Below, piece after piece: positions 24,667-33,104 of a DNA stretch of 64,000 bases. Source of the stretch: Paenibacillus sp. OK003 (lineage in GTDB: Bacteria; Bacillota; Bacilli; Paenibacillales; Paenibacillaceae). The translations under genes and the position numbers were made by a program. The notes below the pieces were generated by a model. The model searched no databases and was not told where the DNA came from. It saw only the letters and a program-made list of their open reading frames with translations. Each line of letters starts with the position of its first letter. The first letter of the stretch is position 1. Where the stretch lies: NCBI RefSeq assembly GCF_900109515.1, contig NZ_FOBD01000018.1, positions 62,001-126,000 on the forward strand, written 5' to 3'.

Positions 24667-25170
24667 GAAATTGTCTCCTAATAACTTATTTGGTGATTCT
24701 CATTTTATCAAACTTTATAGTTAGATGCGACGATAACCGACTGGAAAATAATCTATTAATAAATTTGGAGTATTATATAGTTAAGGGATCTTTACTACTA
24801 TAAAAGTAATGGATAAGAAAAACGGAACTCTTGTCTTATTGGCAGGAACTGTAACAGTGCTTCTTGCAAACCCAGGCCCCGCTTTCAGAATGGCAGCGAT
24901 GGTTTTCTCGTTCGCAAGAACTTGGTCATTGTGCTGCCAACTTCAGAAATACCAGCCCGAGAAGTGAATTTACTCAACCAGAATGAACTTCTACATAAGG
25001 GGATTCTCTATTTATTATTGCTGTCCGTAGTCCATAGCCACCTCCTTTCATGGATTGTAGACGTAATGAAAATGCTGTGAATATCAAAAATACATCCTTC
25101 TTTCTTTTTGGTATTGAGGTTACTTTCTCCCCTCGTGTGTTAGAAGAAGAAAGGGGTCTAGTGATAGTCA
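24667..25170. other. Intergenic region between methyltransferase and STAND gene
   Basis: About 500 bases without a convincing gene. A minus-strand AAAGGAGGTGGCT ribosome site (about 25037-25049) is followed by only a 6-codon frame (MDYGQQ) or, in another frame, MKGGGYGLRTAII..., 25 codons. This may be a remnant of a small toxin gene or noise. Confidence 0.3.
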
Positions 25171-25199
25171 TTGTAGAAAAATGTAAAGCATTGTATATT
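25171..25199 (+). promoter_or_regulatory. Sigma-A-type promoter of the STAND ATPase gene
   Basis: TTGTAG, 17-bp spacer, TATATT; located 34 bases before the start codon. Confidence 0.55.
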
Positions 25200-25232
25200 G
25201 TATAGAAGAAGCTGTTTCGGAGGTGTACATTG

Positions 25233-27518
25233 ATGCTGGCGACTATTCAAATTAAGAATAGGATTAAGATGTTGTTGGATGAAGTGGAGAGTAATCTAAG
25301 AGGTATAATTATCGGAGAAATTGAAGCTAATGAAGGTGTTGGCTGGTGGGCGGACGCCCCTAATAATTTAGTGAGAAAATGTAAAAATTGGCGAAGGAAG
25401 CATGCTGCCGATCCTTTTAGGATTAGTAACTTAAAGCCTGAACCATACTACATGTCTATGGGCGATTTAATTACGTTACTGAAAAATTACCAGAGGTATT
25501 TCTCTAACATTTTTGTAGAAGATTCTCCGGTTTATCTGAATCAATTAGTAGTTTTACGTGATACCATATCACATCCAAATGAGGTTGCTTTGGACGACAT
25601 TAGTTCTTGTAGAAGGGCACTGAAAGGAATCGTAGAGCAAATTGAGAACTGGAATAGTTCTTTAATAAATTCCAGGAATATTATGGATAGGTTTGATGCT
25701 GGACTCAAACAAGATTCGAGTAAAAATATACATAATTTGCCTACTCCTCCATATGGGGAGTTTGTAGGTCGAATTGATAAACTTGAGGATATTGAAACAA
25801 AGCTGCTGTATCACCCTACTATTTGGTACATTCAAATTGATGGAATTGGTGGAATCGGTAAAACTAGCTTAGCCTATCGAATTGCGCAGCGAATAGTTGA
25901 AGAGATCGTGGATGAAATTAGTGAGTTCCAGCACGTGATTTGGCTATCTGCTAAAACTCGACGACTAACTTATGATTTTGATACCGAAGAAGAACTCCCA
26001 GATTTTCAAACTTTGGAGAACTTGTTAGATAAGCTTTTGGATTTTTTTGGTATTGAAGCAAGTGAAACGGATACAGTATCCGAAAAAACCACTTTAGTTA
26101 CTTCGGCGTTGGAGATGACTCAATGCTTGCTAGTATTTGATAATCTGGAGACAATAACAGACAATACTATCTACCGATTCATAGAAAGAATCCCAAGTCA
26201 TAATAAAGTTTTATTGACAAGTAGGCATAAACAGTTAGGGAATGCACTCCCTCTGGAGGGCTTGTCTGAGGAAGATTCAATAGAAATGATTCTTACTCGC
26301 GCAAAGCAAAACAATATTGAAAAGTTACTTCAAGCACCACCAGAAAAAATTCTTCGCATCGCAGAGAAAACTTATGGACATCCGATTATTCTCGAAGCAA
26401 TTGTACATCAAATTTATTTGCATAAAACTATAGACCAAGCTTTAAGTGAGCTTGAAAATGTAAATATAACAAAAATATTTGATTTTTGCTTTAGTACAAC
26501 GTTCTATATGCTAGAAAAAGAACAGCAGAAGATCATGATGACCTTAGCACTTTTTGAATCATCTGTAGGAGCTAAAGAGCTTGCACTCGTTTTAGAATCT
26601 ACAGAGGTAAGTGTTAATCAAAACATTGAAAATTTATTAAGATTTTCCTTAGTGAAAGAATCCGATTCTTCGGGGAGTTCTGTGTTTAATCTTTTACCTG
26701 TTATTAGAGATTATGTAAGGTCTCAAATGCAAGATAATGCAAATTCCCAGGAAGTTATGGAGAACTTCTCAAAATATTCGGAAAGTCTTTCCCAGATCGA
26801 AATGTGGAACCCAACTATTGACCCTATACTGCAGAACTTTCAATTTATAACTACTGCGGATAGATTTTCAGCTATGATGGCTACTTCAGCACTTAACTTT
26901 TATAACCAGACGGGTGCATATTCAGATGCTGTCGCCAAACTAGATGCAGCACTGAGAATTAGCCCGCAATCGGCCTATGTTTGTCAGGTTAGGGCTGTTA
27001 TCGAAAAATTTGAACAATCGTATGGAGAGGCTGCAAAATGGTATGCGATGGCAACTCATTTTGAACCTCAAAACCAATTGTTGTGGAAGTTCTGGGGGGA
27101 TATGGAAAGGGGGCTTGGCAATTATGCCAGAGCCAAAGTATATTATGAGAAGGCTACAAAACTTGCTTTAGAAGATAGACGATCATGGCATGGATTAGGT
27201 TATTGTCAATCCCAACTTGCTAAAGAATGCTGGAGAGCAGTTCCACGAAATATGAAAAAGCATGATGAATATAGACGTCAGGCAGTGGTGAGTTTCAAAA
27301 ATGCACTGTACGAAGACATAAAAACACCAACAGAATTAAGGAATAATGTGCAAGTATTCCATCAAATGGGATTCAACATGTTTCATTTGCGCGACTATGA
27401 TGGGGCTCTCGAATGTGCTAAGGCGGGCTTGTCTTTAGATAATACTAATGAACATCTTCAATCGTTATTTAATGATGCAAAAGGAAGAGTCGATCAGGGG
27501 AAAAGGGAGAGTCGTTAA
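25233..27518 (+). CDS. HEPN(Swt1-like)-STAND ATPase-TPR protein, likely antiphage
   Basis: This is a 761-residue three-part protein. Residues about 1-150 form a Swt1-type HEPN domain with the RxxxxH motif in VVLRDTISHPN, a candidate RNase active site. Residues about 175-480 are an NB-ARC/STAND ATPase with Walker A GIGGIGKTSLA, Walker B CLLVFDNLE and a sensor-like VLLTSRH. The C-terminal third carries TPR-like repeats (AVAKLDAALRISPQSAYVCQ, YARAKVYYEKATKLALEDR, DGALECAKAGLSLDN), the usual sensor region. Together they fit an NLR-like immune ATPase that senses a phage component and activates an RNase. ATG 25233 follows GGAGGTG (25219-25225). It is the last gene before the right att site. Confidence 0.82.
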   Translation: MLATIQIKNRIKMLLDEVESNLRGIIIGEIEANEGVGWWADAPNNLVRKCKNWRRKHAADPFRISNLKPEPYYMSMGDLITLLKNYQRYFSNIFVEDSPVYLNQLVVLRDTISHPNEVALDDISSCRRALKGIVEQIENWNSSLINSRNIMDRFDAGLKQDSSKNIHNLPTPPYGEFVGRIDKLEDIETKLLYHPTIWYIQIDGIGGIGKTSLAYRIAQRIVEEIVDEISEFQHVIWLSAKTRRLTYDFDTEEELPDFQTLENLLDKLLDFFGIEASETDTVSEKTTLVTSALEMTQCLLVFDNLETITDNTIYRFIERIPSHNKVLLTSRHKQLGNALPLEGLSEEDSIEMILTRAKQNNIEKLLQAPPEKILRIAEKTYGHPIILEAIVHQIYLHKTIDQALSELENVNITKIFDFCFSTTFYMLEKEQQKIMMTLALFESSVGAKELALVLESTEVSVNQNIENLLRFSLVKESDSSGSSVFNLLPVIRDYVRSQMQDNANSQEVMENFSKYSESLSQIEMWNPTIDPILQNFQFITTADRFSAMMATSALNFYNQTGAYSDAVAKLDAALRISPQSAYVCQVRAVIEKFEQSYGEAAKWYAMATHFEPQNQLLWKFWGDMERGLGNYARAKVYYEKATKLALEDRRSWHGLGYCQSQLAKECWRAVPRNMKKHDEYRRQAVVSFKNALYEDIKTPTELRNNVQVFHQMGFNMFHLRDYDGALECAKAGLSLDNTNEHLQSLFNDAKGRVDQGKRESR

Positions 27519-27617
27519 ATCTGGGCCTCCCCCTAAACATTTCAGCATCATGCGGCGACGAATTATGAATTTGCCAAGCCGCCATGGCACTCTGTTAAGA
27601 AATCCTGTCCAAATTAT

Positions 27618-27641
27618 AAGGGCACCCTCAGGGGTGCCCTT
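27618..27641. terminator. Hairpin near the right end of the island
   Basis: AAGGGCACCC/GGGTGCCCTT with a TCAG loop, 100 bases after the STAND gene and directly next to the terminal inverted repeat; no long T-run. Confidence 0.6.
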
Positions 27642-27654
27642 AAATTCGCCCTAC
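27642..27654 (-). repeat. Right terminal inverted repeat of the SCC-like element
   Basis: AAATTCGCCCTAC is the inverted counterpart of GTAGGGCGAAATTT at 7573-7586 (one extra A). It sits 12 bases before att site 2. Confidence 0.8.
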
Positions 27655-27665
27655 AAATGATACGG

Positions 27666-27684
27666 TGAACCCTACCATAAGTGA
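27666..27684 (+). repeat. att site 2, right end of the SCC-like element
   Basis: TGAACCCTACCATAAGTGA, 16 of 19 bases identical to the rlmH 3' end site, in the same orientation. Confidence 0.82.
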
Positions 27685-27795
27685 CGGCGAAAAATGGCCG
27701 CGAAAATCCTCTTTTTGGAGGTTCAGCTTTAGCTCTCTGCTCATCATCTAAAAACAGTACAGTGGCATACTCATGTTGGCATCGCGCTAAATAAT

Positions 27796-28296
27796 TTAGC
27801 TAGTTTTCACATCTGTCAAAAATGGATTAAAGCTCTTCTGTGCATATTCCATAGCATCGATATACTTTTGCTGTTTTGACCGCTCCATCATTTCTTCAGG
27901 ACTAACGTCCTCTATTTTAGACGTTATCCACCATATGTTTCCAAATGGATCAACCACTCTTCCCCCTCGTTCCCCCCATGCCTGGGTTATCACTTTCGTC
28001 ATGGATGTAGCGCCGGACTTTATGGCCTGATCATAAAATTCATCGCTGTCATCTACGTACAGACGAATAAAGCAAGGAAACGACGGCCATTCGGCAGGAG
28101 AATCGAACATTAGAATCTTTGAATCGCCGATGCGTACCTCTGCATGCCCTATACTTCCGTCAGCATTATATACCCGGCCAAGTTCCTGTGCATTAAATGC
28201 GGAAACTAAAAAGGCAATCAATTTTTCTGTGCTTTTTGTAGTGATCCAAGGGGTAATGGTATGGTTCTCAGTTTGCGACATTTGGTTCTCGCTCAT
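27796..28296 (-). CDS. VOC/PhnB-like glyoxalase-fold protein
   Basis: This 166-residue protein has the vicinal-oxygen-chelate fold: ITPWITTKSTEKLIAFLVSAF at the N-terminus, GHAEVRIGDSKILMFD in the middle and the family ending GERGGRVVDPFGNIWWI. PhnB-like members often have incomplete metal sites and unknown substrates. The start ATG 28296 has GGAGG 8 bases upstream; TTG 28305 is in frame inside the spacer. It is divergent from YceI across about 430 bases that hold a gene remnant. Confidence 0.83.
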   Translation of the reverse strand: MSENQMSQTENHTITPWITTKSTEKLIAFLVSAFNAQELGRVYNADGSIGHAEVRIGDSKILMFDSPAEWPSFPCFIRLYVDDSDEFYDQAIKSGATSMTKVITQAWGERGGRVVDPFGNIWWITSKIEDVSPEEMMERSKQQKYIDAMEYAQKSFNPFLTDVKTS

Positions 28297-28488
28297 TCGG
28301 CTCAACCTCCAATGATTGAATTCGAATGGATTGTATCATGGGTAACTTGACAACATTATGTCATATTTTTAAAGAACGAGGAGTGATAGGAGGAAGATCA
28401 ACCGATCAATATCCATTATTATGCTTCTCATGCAACGAAGAAAAATGGATACTAAGAGTTGGTCACATTGATACGAAACCCCCGTTCG

Positions 28489-28606
28489 TCAACTGGACGA
28501 TTTGATGCAATGGGTAGTGGACTAGGGAGGGAATGTACAGATCGTGGAGCCTGAGTCATTCCGAAATCGGATTTACGAGGATGCTAAAAAAATGCTAGAA
28601 CGTTAA
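28489..28606 (+). pseudogene. C-terminal remnant of a WYL-domain (YafY-like) regulator
   Basis: The frame reads RQLDDLMQWVVD, an in-frame TAG, then GGNVQIVEPESFRNRIYED and AKKMLER stop. This is the typical C-terminal end of WYL-domain DeoR/YafY-like regulators, where the TAG replaces a Tyr codon. The rest of the gene is missing or shifted upstream. Confidence 0.55.
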
Positions 28607-28641
28607 AAGGCTACTGACATCACGTTGTCAGTAGCCTTTTT
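28606..28641 (+). terminator. Terminator after the WYL remnant
   Basis: AAAGGCTACTGACA/TGTCAGTAGCCTTT hairpin followed by T residues. Confidence 0.85.
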
Positions 28642-28726
28642 GTATATTAAGAGCATGCGAATAGCGCAGTATTTTGGAGATAGGGCGACCTGTCTCATCA
28701 TATGATTAATGAGGTGGAATTTAGTT

Positions 28727-29287
28727 ATGAGCAATGTCAATTGGGAAGTCGATCCGGACCACAGCTCTGTTGAGTTTTCGGTGACGCATTTAATGATTAA
28801 TAAAATTAAAGGTGTATTCGAGCAGTTCGAAGCGGTTTTAAGTTTTGACCTCAACAATGTAACAACTATGGGTATTCAGGCTTCCATCGACGCGAATAGT
28901 ATCACAACTCGCCAGCGGCAACGCGATGAACACCTGAAGAGTGAAGAATTTTTTCATACTGCCAAGTATCCAGCGATTACGTTTCAAAGCACCAGCTGCG
29001 TTCTTACTGGCGAAAGGCAATATGAGCTTGCAGGCAATTTAACGCTGCATGGATTAACAAAACCTATTACTTTTCATACCGTTTTTGAAGGGTTTAATAA
29101 AGACCCTCGTGGCCGGGAACGTGTGGGATTTCATTCAATCGCCAGTATCAATCGTAATGAATTTGGTTTGAGCTTCAACTCGCCTCTGGAAACGGGTGGA
29201 ATTGTCGTTGGAAATGAAGTGAGCATCGAGCTTTATATCGAGGCAATTCGAATAGGTGCAGCAGATTTACAAGGCGGCGAAGATTAA
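28727..29287 (+). CDS. YceI-family lipid-binding-like protein
   Basis: This 186-residue protein has the YceI lipocalin-like beta-barrel that binds polyisoprenoids in characterised relatives. The N-terminus VNWEVDPDHSSVEFSVTHLM, the middle block LKSEEFFHTAKYPAITFQST and LAGNLTLHGLTKPITF are diagnostic. No signal peptide is present, so a cytosolic location is likely, as in other Bacillales copies. ATG 28727 follows GAGGTGG by about 8 bases; ATG 28709 is in frame but lies ahead of the site. Confidence 0.9.
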   Translation: MSNVNWEVDPDHSSVEFSVTHLMINKIKGVFEQFEAVLSFDLNNVTTMGIQASIDANSITTRQRQRDEHLKSEEFFHTAKYPAITFQSTSCVLTGERQYELAGNLTLHGLTKPITFHTVFEGFNKDPRGRERVGFHSIASINRNEFGLSFNSPLETGGIVVGNEVSIELYIEAIRIGAADLQGGED

Positions 29288-29410
29288 TCGTTCCTTCTCT
29301 ATCAATCTTCTAAATTTTTTACATCGATTTTATATTTTTTGCGACTTTTATGAATTGAACTATGGTAAAATATTTCAGGATCTATAATTGGAGAGGGGTT
29401 TTGTTAATTC

Positions 29411-31534
29411 ATGTATTGGAAAAAAGTTCTGGGCCAAAGCACAATTCGTGTGGCAACTGCTGCACTACTACTCACCCAACTATTGGGCGCAGCAGGTTCT
29501 GTCTCTGCCGCAGGCAAAGATGTAGAAGTACACTTGATTGGTATCAATGATTTCCACGGTCAGTTGGATACCACATCGATCGTTAGTGATAAAAAGGCAG
29601 GAACGGCTCCAATTCTAGCAACCTACTTAAAAGAAGCTCAAGCAAAATATGAGCATTCCCTACTCTTCCATAATGGAGACTCTGTGGGTGCATCTGCTCC
29701 AGTCTCATCTCTCGATCGTGACGAGCCTACCATGGAATGGATGAATATGATGGGCTTTGATGTAGCTTCTCTGGGCAATCATGAATTCGACCAAGGTGTC
29801 GCGGCTTTGAAGGCACAAATCTTTGGTGGCCTTGATCCAAAAGAAGGAAAAGTAACTCATGCTGGTGCTAAATTTGATTACGTCAATGCAAACGTCATTG
29901 AAACTGCCACGGGCAAAACATTGATTAAGCCGTATGTTATTAAAGAAGTAGGCGGAGTCAAAATCGGATTCATCGGATTAGTGACGAAATCCACACCTGC
30001 CAAAGTATCCCCATCTGGGACAGCTGGTGTGCGTTTCTTAAGCGCAGAAGAAGAAGTTGAAGCCGTTAATAAATATGCAAAAGAATTGCAAGATCAAGGT
30101 GTAGAAACGATCATCGTTTTGGCGCATGATCCAGCAACAACCAAAGAAGGCGTAACCACTGGAGAAGCGGCTGATTTGGCAAAAGCTTTGCCAGCAGACT
30201 CCCCTGTTGACGTTATCGTTGCAGGTGACAATCATGCCTTGGCTAATGGTGAAGTGAATGGAAAATTGATCGTTCAAGCGTATTCGTATGGTACGGCATT
30301 TGAAGATATTAAATTGATGATTGACCCTGCAACTGGGGATGTAACTGAGAAATCAGCTACCGTTACATCGACTTTCCAAGAGGGTGTAAAAGAAGACCCT
30401 GAATCTTTAGCTATTATTAAAAAATCATTAGACAAGCATCCTGAGCTGACTAAGCCAGTAGGTACAACGGATGGTTCTGTTACCCGTACAGATGCTTATA
30501 ATAACGAAGCCGCTCTGGGCAACCTCATTGCAGATTCAATGCGTGAAGCAGACTTTGGAGATAAGGCAAGTGCTGCTGACTTTGCATTTATGAATCCAGG
30601 TGGTATTCGTGCGGATCTGCCAAAAGGTGATGTAACCTTTGCTGATCTTGCGAAAATCCAACCGTTTGGCAATACTCTAGTGAAACTGGAGTTGACTGGC
30701 GAACAAATTAAAACGTTGTTGCAGCAACAATGGGGTACTAACGCTGACGGTACACCAAACACCAAAACACTACAGATTTCTGGTCTGAAATATACTGCAG
30801 ATTTCAATAAACCAGTGGCGGAACGTGTTACTAGTCTTAGTCTTGAAGATGGCACACCTATTGATCCCGCAAAAACATATACGGCTGTAGTTAACAACTT
30901 TATGGCTGCAGGTGGAGATAACTATAAAGTGCTAGTAGATGCTAAATCGTCCTTGGCAGGTCCTATCGATCTGGATGTATTCTACCAGTACATTGTTGAT
31001 ACGTATAAAGGCGGCGCTATTCAAGCTAAAACAGAAGGCCGTATCACTAATCTAGCTGCATCTAAAGAAGAAACAGAAACACCTGTAACTACAGAATTCA
31101 TTTCCCGTGCTGAATTTGTAACTGCTCTAGTAGACCTGTTGAAACTGAACGAAGTAGCTACAGCATCTGCATTCAAGGATGTTGCTGCTAATGCTGCATA
31201 TGCAGATGCAATTGCTGAAGCGACTCATGCAGGATTCATTCAAGGCTACGGTGGTAACTTCAATCCTGATCGGGATATCACTCGTGAAGAAGCAGCTACC
31301 ATTCTTGCTAAATTGGTAAAAGACCAAGCTTCTGATAAAAATGCGGCTACAATCATTGCAGGTTTTGAAGATGGCAAAACCGTTTCTACCTATGCGGTGA
31401 AAGCGATGGCAAAACTGATTGACAAAGGTATTCTTAGTGCAGCAGAGAAAAATCTGCTTCAACCAAAACAAGGTCTTTCTACTAACGATGCCAAAGCTTT
31501 AATTCAAAAAGCTGTTGCAGCCAAAGCTTCATAA
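29411..31534 (+). CDS. 5'-nucleotidase/UshA-type ectoenzyme with SLH domains
   Basis: This 707-residue surface enzyme is expected to hydrolyse extracellular nucleotides. The signal peptide is residues 1-34 (ending SVSAAG). The metallophosphatase domain has GINDFHGQLD, NGDSVG and GNHEFDQG for the two-metal site. The 5'-nucleotidase C-terminal substrate domain shows NEAALGNLIADSMR, NPGGIRADLPKG and FGNTLVKLEL. From about residue 565 at least two S-layer-homology motifs follow (FKDVAANAAYADAIAEATHAGFI, GYGGNFNPDRDITREEAATILAKL) that anchor it to secondary wall polymer. The closest purine run (GGAGAGGGG) is about 13 bases before ATG 29411. Confidence 0.92.
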   Translation: MYWKKVLGQSTIRVATAALLLTQLLGAAGSVSAAGKDVEVHLIGINDFHGQLDTTSIVSDKKAGTAPILATYLKEAQAKYEHSLLFHNGDSVGASAPVSSLDRDEPTMEWMNMMGFDVASLGNHEFDQGVAALKAQIFGGLDPKEGKVTHAGAKFDYVNANVIETATGKTLIKPYVIKEVGGVKIGFIGLVTKSTPAKVSPSGTAGVRFLSAEEEVEAVNKYAKELQDQGVETIIVLAHDPATTKEGVTTGEAADLAKALPADSPVDVIVAGDNHALANGEVNGKLIVQAYSYGTAFEDIKLMIDPATGDVTEKSATVTSTFQEGVKEDPESLAIIKKSLDKHPELTKPVGTTDGSVTRTDAYNNEAALGNLIADSMREADFGDKASAADFAFMNPGGIRADLPKGDVTFADLAKIQPFGNTLVKLELTGEQIKTLLQQQWGTNADGTPNTKTLQISGLKYTADFNKPVAERVTSLSLEDGTPIDPAKTYTAVVNNFMAAGGDNYKVLVDAKSSLAGPIDLDVFYQYIVDTYKGGAIQAKTEGRITNLAASKEETETPVTTEFISRAEFVTALVDLLKLNEVATASAFKDVAANAAYADAIAEATHAGFIQGYGGNFNPDRDITREEAATILAKLVKDQASDKNAATIIAGFEDGKTVSTYAVKAMAKLIDKGILSAAEKNLLQPKQGLSTNDAKALIQKAVAAKAS

Positions 31535-31609
31535 TTTAGAACTTATTTAAACCTTATATTAAGATAGGAGAACACACATCCTTTTTGGTGAATAAGCTAT
31601 CCTCTATTG

Positions 31610-31652
31610 ATAAACCTCAATTAGTCTCTCAATTGATGAGAAGGTTTATCCA
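31610..31652. terminator. Hairpin after the 5'-nucleotidase gene
   Basis: GATAAACCT pairs with AGGTTTATC around a long loop that itself contains CAATTA/CAATTG arms; lacks a T-run. Confidence 0.4.
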
Positions 31653-31745
31653 GGAGAATGTCATATCCCAATTTAGGATGTGTTTTTTTCATGCTTACAT
31701 GTAGAGAAAGCCCCTTTAGCAATTTCACTGATAACGATGTTAAGC

Positions 31746-31764
31746 TGAACCGTACCATAAGTAG
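31746..31764 (+). repeat. att site 3
   Basis: TGAACCGTACCATAAGTAG matches the rlmH site at 17 of 19 positions and att site 2 at 16 of 19, in the same orientation. It marks the right end of the second segment. Confidence 0.75.
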
Positions 31765-31814
31765 TGGTAAAGCGGAGATTTGAAATAATGGAAAGTTTAG
31801 GATAGTCCAATATA

Positions 31815-32216
31815 GATTTTGATACGGGGCAAATAACTGTATATGATTTCGATAATTCATGTTTCGGTTGGTATATGTTCGACTTGGCCAGTATCTGGGG
31901 AAACGGCGTGGGCTGGATACAATATGAACCAGACGTCAGTAAACGCAGAAAGTTCATGGATGATTATTTTGAGGAAGTCCTCGCAGGTTATAGATCCGAG
32001 ACCAATCTCGAAGATTCGATGCTGGATCAGTTGCCCTTATTTATCCAACTAAATCTTATGGAAAATATATTAGGCCGATTCGAAGATATGGACAACAATT
32101 GGGAAGAGCCTGGGTGTTACGAGGATCTGCTGTATCTCATAAAATGTCTGGAAGAAGATATCTCGTATATGGGTTTTTTTCATGAAATTTACTCTAGTGA
32201 AGAGCCGTTTGAGTAA
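31815..32216 (+). pseudogene. 5'-truncated aminoglycoside-phosphotransferase-like gene
   Basis: The frame begins right after a stop and reads IDFDTGQITVYDFDNSCFG then WYMFDLASIWGNGVG, the DFD metal-binding motif and C-terminal lobe of APH/choline-kinase-like proteins, continuing to FHEIYSSEEPFE. The N-terminal two thirds, including the ATP site and HxD loop, are absent. Truncation is within about 50 bases of att site 3, suggesting loss at an element boundary. Confidence 0.65.
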
Positions 32217-32258
32217 AGGGGAACGAAATATTTAATAATGTCAATCCATTGGATCTCT

Positions 32259-32296
32259 AGGAGCTGTCACGCCATGACAAGCTCCTTCTTATTTTT
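32259..32296 (+). terminator. Terminator after the phosphotransferase remnant
   Basis: AGGAGCT-TGTCA/TGACA-AGCTCCT hairpin followed by a T-rich tract. Confidence 0.75.
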
Positions 32297-32491
32297 TCCC
32301 GATCTTCCGATGCGGAGCCGGGTATTCAGATTCAGAAGCGTGAGCGTGAGAAGATGTAATAATCATCTCAAGGAATAGAAAATATTTACTTTTATATTGA
32401 AAAATAAGAATAAATGGTATATTATGGTGTTGTACTCGCGGTACACCAGTATTTACTTAATTACTAAATTATGAGGGGGAAACTGAAAACT

Positions 32492-32998
32492 ATGAAAAAA
32501 CGCTTGTTTGTTATCTTGGCAACGGTTGCAGCTTTATCTCTGGCAATGCCCATGAGTGGATTTGCAAAGTCCAATCCTACAGATGTAACTAGCTCCTTCA
32601 CGCAGTCGAAGGCTCTTAAAGTTGATAAAGCCAAAACTATCCAGGGCTTCGGCGATGTATCCGCACAAGAGTTGATTCATTCAGAAGATGCCTTAGTAAA
32701 TAATGGCGGGGAAAACGATTACTACGAAAGCTACAGTACGTCAATGGGGAATACCATTCGCTATTACCTGCTTGACGAAGGAAAAAAAGGTTTGACGATT
32801 AAAATTTATTATGCTGATGAGGATTACAATACCACCAGCTTGTACGCAAGTGGATCTACTTCTTCCTCTAATAATTGGACAGTGCTTAGCGAAATCACTG
32901 CGCCTTCCAAGGATACAAATTTCGTTGTTCGTATTGTTTCCAAAGATGGTTCTGGTGGATCTGGATACGGTTTCATATCGGCGATCCGTGCATTCTAA
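32492..32998 (+). CDS. Secreted hypothetical protein
   Basis: This 168-residue exported protein has a clear signal peptide (MKKRLFVILATVAALSLA...GFAKS, cleavage near residue 26). The mature part is Ser/Tyr/Gly-rich and beta-like (YYESYSTSMGNTIRYYLLDE, GLTIKIYYADEDYN), suggesting a small beta-sandwich. ATG 32492 is used; AGGGGGA is 11 bases upstream and ATG 32471 lies ahead of it. It has a terminator at 33011. No family recognised. Confidence 0.7.
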   Translation: MKKRLFVILATVAALSLAMPMSGFAKSNPTDVTSSFTQSKALKVDKAKTIQGFGDVSAQELIHSEDALVNNGGENDYYESYSTSMGNTIRYYLLDEGKKGLTIKIYYADEDYNTTSLYASGSTSSSNNWTVLSEITAPSKDTNFVVRIVSKDGSGGSGYGFISAIRAF

Positions 32999-33010
32999 TT
33001 TTATTGAAAT

Positions 33011-33055
33011 AACGGAAGAAAGGTTGCTTTTCTAAGCAACCTCTTTTCCGTTTTC
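33011..33055 (+). terminator. Terminator
   Basis: AACGGAA..AGGTTGC pairs with GCAACCT..TTCCGTT; followed by TTTT. Confidence 0.8.
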
Positions 33056-33104
33056 ATCATTTTCATCCAATTATACACTTTTTTTGCTAAAGGGAGATGG
33101 GTTT

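Larger units (their letters stand above)
7558..27684. mobile_element. SCC-like integrative element inserted at rlmH
   Basis: This is an island of about 20 kb with lower GC than the flanking chromosome. It is bounded by 19-bp direct repeats (16 of 19 identical) and internal inverted repeats (GTAGGGCGAAATTT at 7573-7586 versus AAATTCGCCCTAC at 27642-27654). The resemblance can be extended through the att core on both sides (ACCATACCACAAGTAGGG versus, on the other strand, ACCGTATCATTTGTAGGG). It carries a minus-strand module of SSB-like protein, DUF927 helicase, RadC-like protein, small ORF and two large serine recombinases, corresponding to the cch-ccrA-ccrB core of staphylococcal cassette chromosomes. 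Cargo includes a type II R-M pair, a HEPN-STAND ATPase, regulators and unknown proteins. Mobility is inferred, not shown. Confidence 0.8.
27666..31764. mobile_element. Second att-bounded segment, no recombinase
   Basis: This 4.1-kb segment lies between att site 2 and att site 3 (direct orientation). It holds a VOC protein, a WYL-regulator remnant, YceI and a 5'-nucleotidase-SLH gene, but no recombinase. This is what tandem SCC-like insertions or a composite island would leave. No clear inverted repeat was found at its right end, so it is less certain than the first element. Confidence 0.5.

Noticed and set aside
24974..25171. 65-codon minus-strand frame with an internal GGAGG, possible small toxin
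   Set aside because: No hydrophobic segment or known toxin pattern; the ribosome site would serve only a 6- or 25-codon frame.
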